A stretch of DNA of 64,000 nt from Marinirhabdus sp963793275 (lineage in GTDB: Bacteria > Bacteroidota > Bacteroidia > Flavobacteriales > Flavobacteriaceae): contig CAWBZL010000003.1 in NCBI GenBank assembly GCA_963793275.1, positions 1,054,001-1,118,000 on the forward strand, read 5' to 3'. Made by a program: the position numbers and the translations under genes. The notes beneath the pieces are model-generated. The model had not been told where the DNA came from. It saw only the letters and a list, made by a program, of their open reading frames with translations, and searched no databases. Within the stretch, counting starts at the first letter, position 1, and each line of letters opens with the position of its first letter. Shown here piece after piece: positions 63,836 to 64,000 of this stretch.

Positions 63836-64000
63836 AAAACTTTTTCCAGGAACTCTTTGAATATAACCATCAGTCCAATAGTAAAATTATACAGCTTGTA
63901 CAGGACAAGGAAGAACCGTATTCTGAAAAAGCTGCTGTTTTGCTAAGTCACATGCTAAATGCCCACCATATTTGGAATGCGCGTATCCTAAGGGAATCCA
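63832..64000 (+). CDS. DinB-like protein, 3' truncated by window edge
   Basis: ATG 63832 starts an open frame that runs off the window (56 residues visible): MKNFFQELFEYNHQSNSKI, then LLSHMLNAHHIWNARI. The N-terminal helix and the HxxNAHHIWN pattern fit the DinB four-helix metalloprotein fold, in which His residues bind a divalent metal. Often a stress-related thiol transferase. Only the first third is present. Confidence 0.7.
   Translation, partial: MKNFFQELFEYNHQSNSKIIQLVQDKEEPYSEKAAVLLSHMLNAHHIWNARILRES

Overview
The window is a chromosomal segment of a Flavobacteriaceae-like member of the Bacteroidota. Evidence for this: AT-rich DNA; many starts without a Shine-Dalgarno sequence but with a TAnnTTTG-type -7 element just upstream; two proteins with C-terminal type IX secretion (T9SS) sorting domains; lineage-typical families (Lacal_2735, DUF5683, DUF6503, DUF349, WbqC, DUF5684-LepB); and the gene order parA-parB-DUF5683-dapB-lepB-wbqC. 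No rRNA, tRNA, CRISPR array, prophage or insertion sequence was recognised.

Layout. 1-6280: right end of a putative exopolysaccharide locus. It holds the tail of a GH114/PelA-like hydrolase, a large polytopic membrane protein, and a 1347-residue lipoprotein that joins a NodB-like deacetylase, a helical repeat region and an outer-membrane beta-barrel. This resembles a natural fusion of the PelA deacetylase with PelB and is the most interesting protein here. 6365-12822: a frameshifted Bcr/CflA exporter, a Lacal_2735 protein, a frameshifted aldehyde dehydrogenase, an Old Yellow Enzyme, two tiny paralogous proteins sharing a KDHADFQ-YRRSSNF motif, and histidine ammonia-lyase. 12925-22613: metabolism and maintenance (TlpA, Nnr, acyltransferase, NUDIX, cyclophilin, L-serine dehydratase, PanB, dienoyl-CoA reductase-like SDR). 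22611-23036: three tandem ~117-bp repeats containing a long hairpin, then a strong terminator. 23119-31517: M16 peptidase, then the chromosome-partition/lysine/signal-peptidase cluster. 31556-37599: DUF6503 lipoprotein, T9SS protein, TrmH methyltransferase, M48 protease, MscS channel. 37717-43504: spoT/relA, fur-like regulator, purA and an LptD/OstA-like protein whose start codon lies inside a REP-like inverted repeat. 43612-55389: LRR T9SS protein, class III aminotransferase, TPR protein, tandem DUF368 proteins, aroE, DUF349 protein, methyltransferase, YdeI-like, TlpA, C1q-like surface protein. 55441-63382: aconitase with an internal stop, MoxR ATPase, and three consecutive SurA-like periplasmic chaperones. 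The right edge cuts a DinB-like gene.

Sequence quality matters here. Four genes carry apparent 1-2 nt indels (MFS, aldehyde dehydrogenase, both DUF368 genes) and aconitase has an in-frame UGA at a conserved Trp. Intact housekeeping genes surround these lesions, so sequencing or assembly error is the simplest explanation for most of them, and the raw reads should be consulted before calling pseudogenes.
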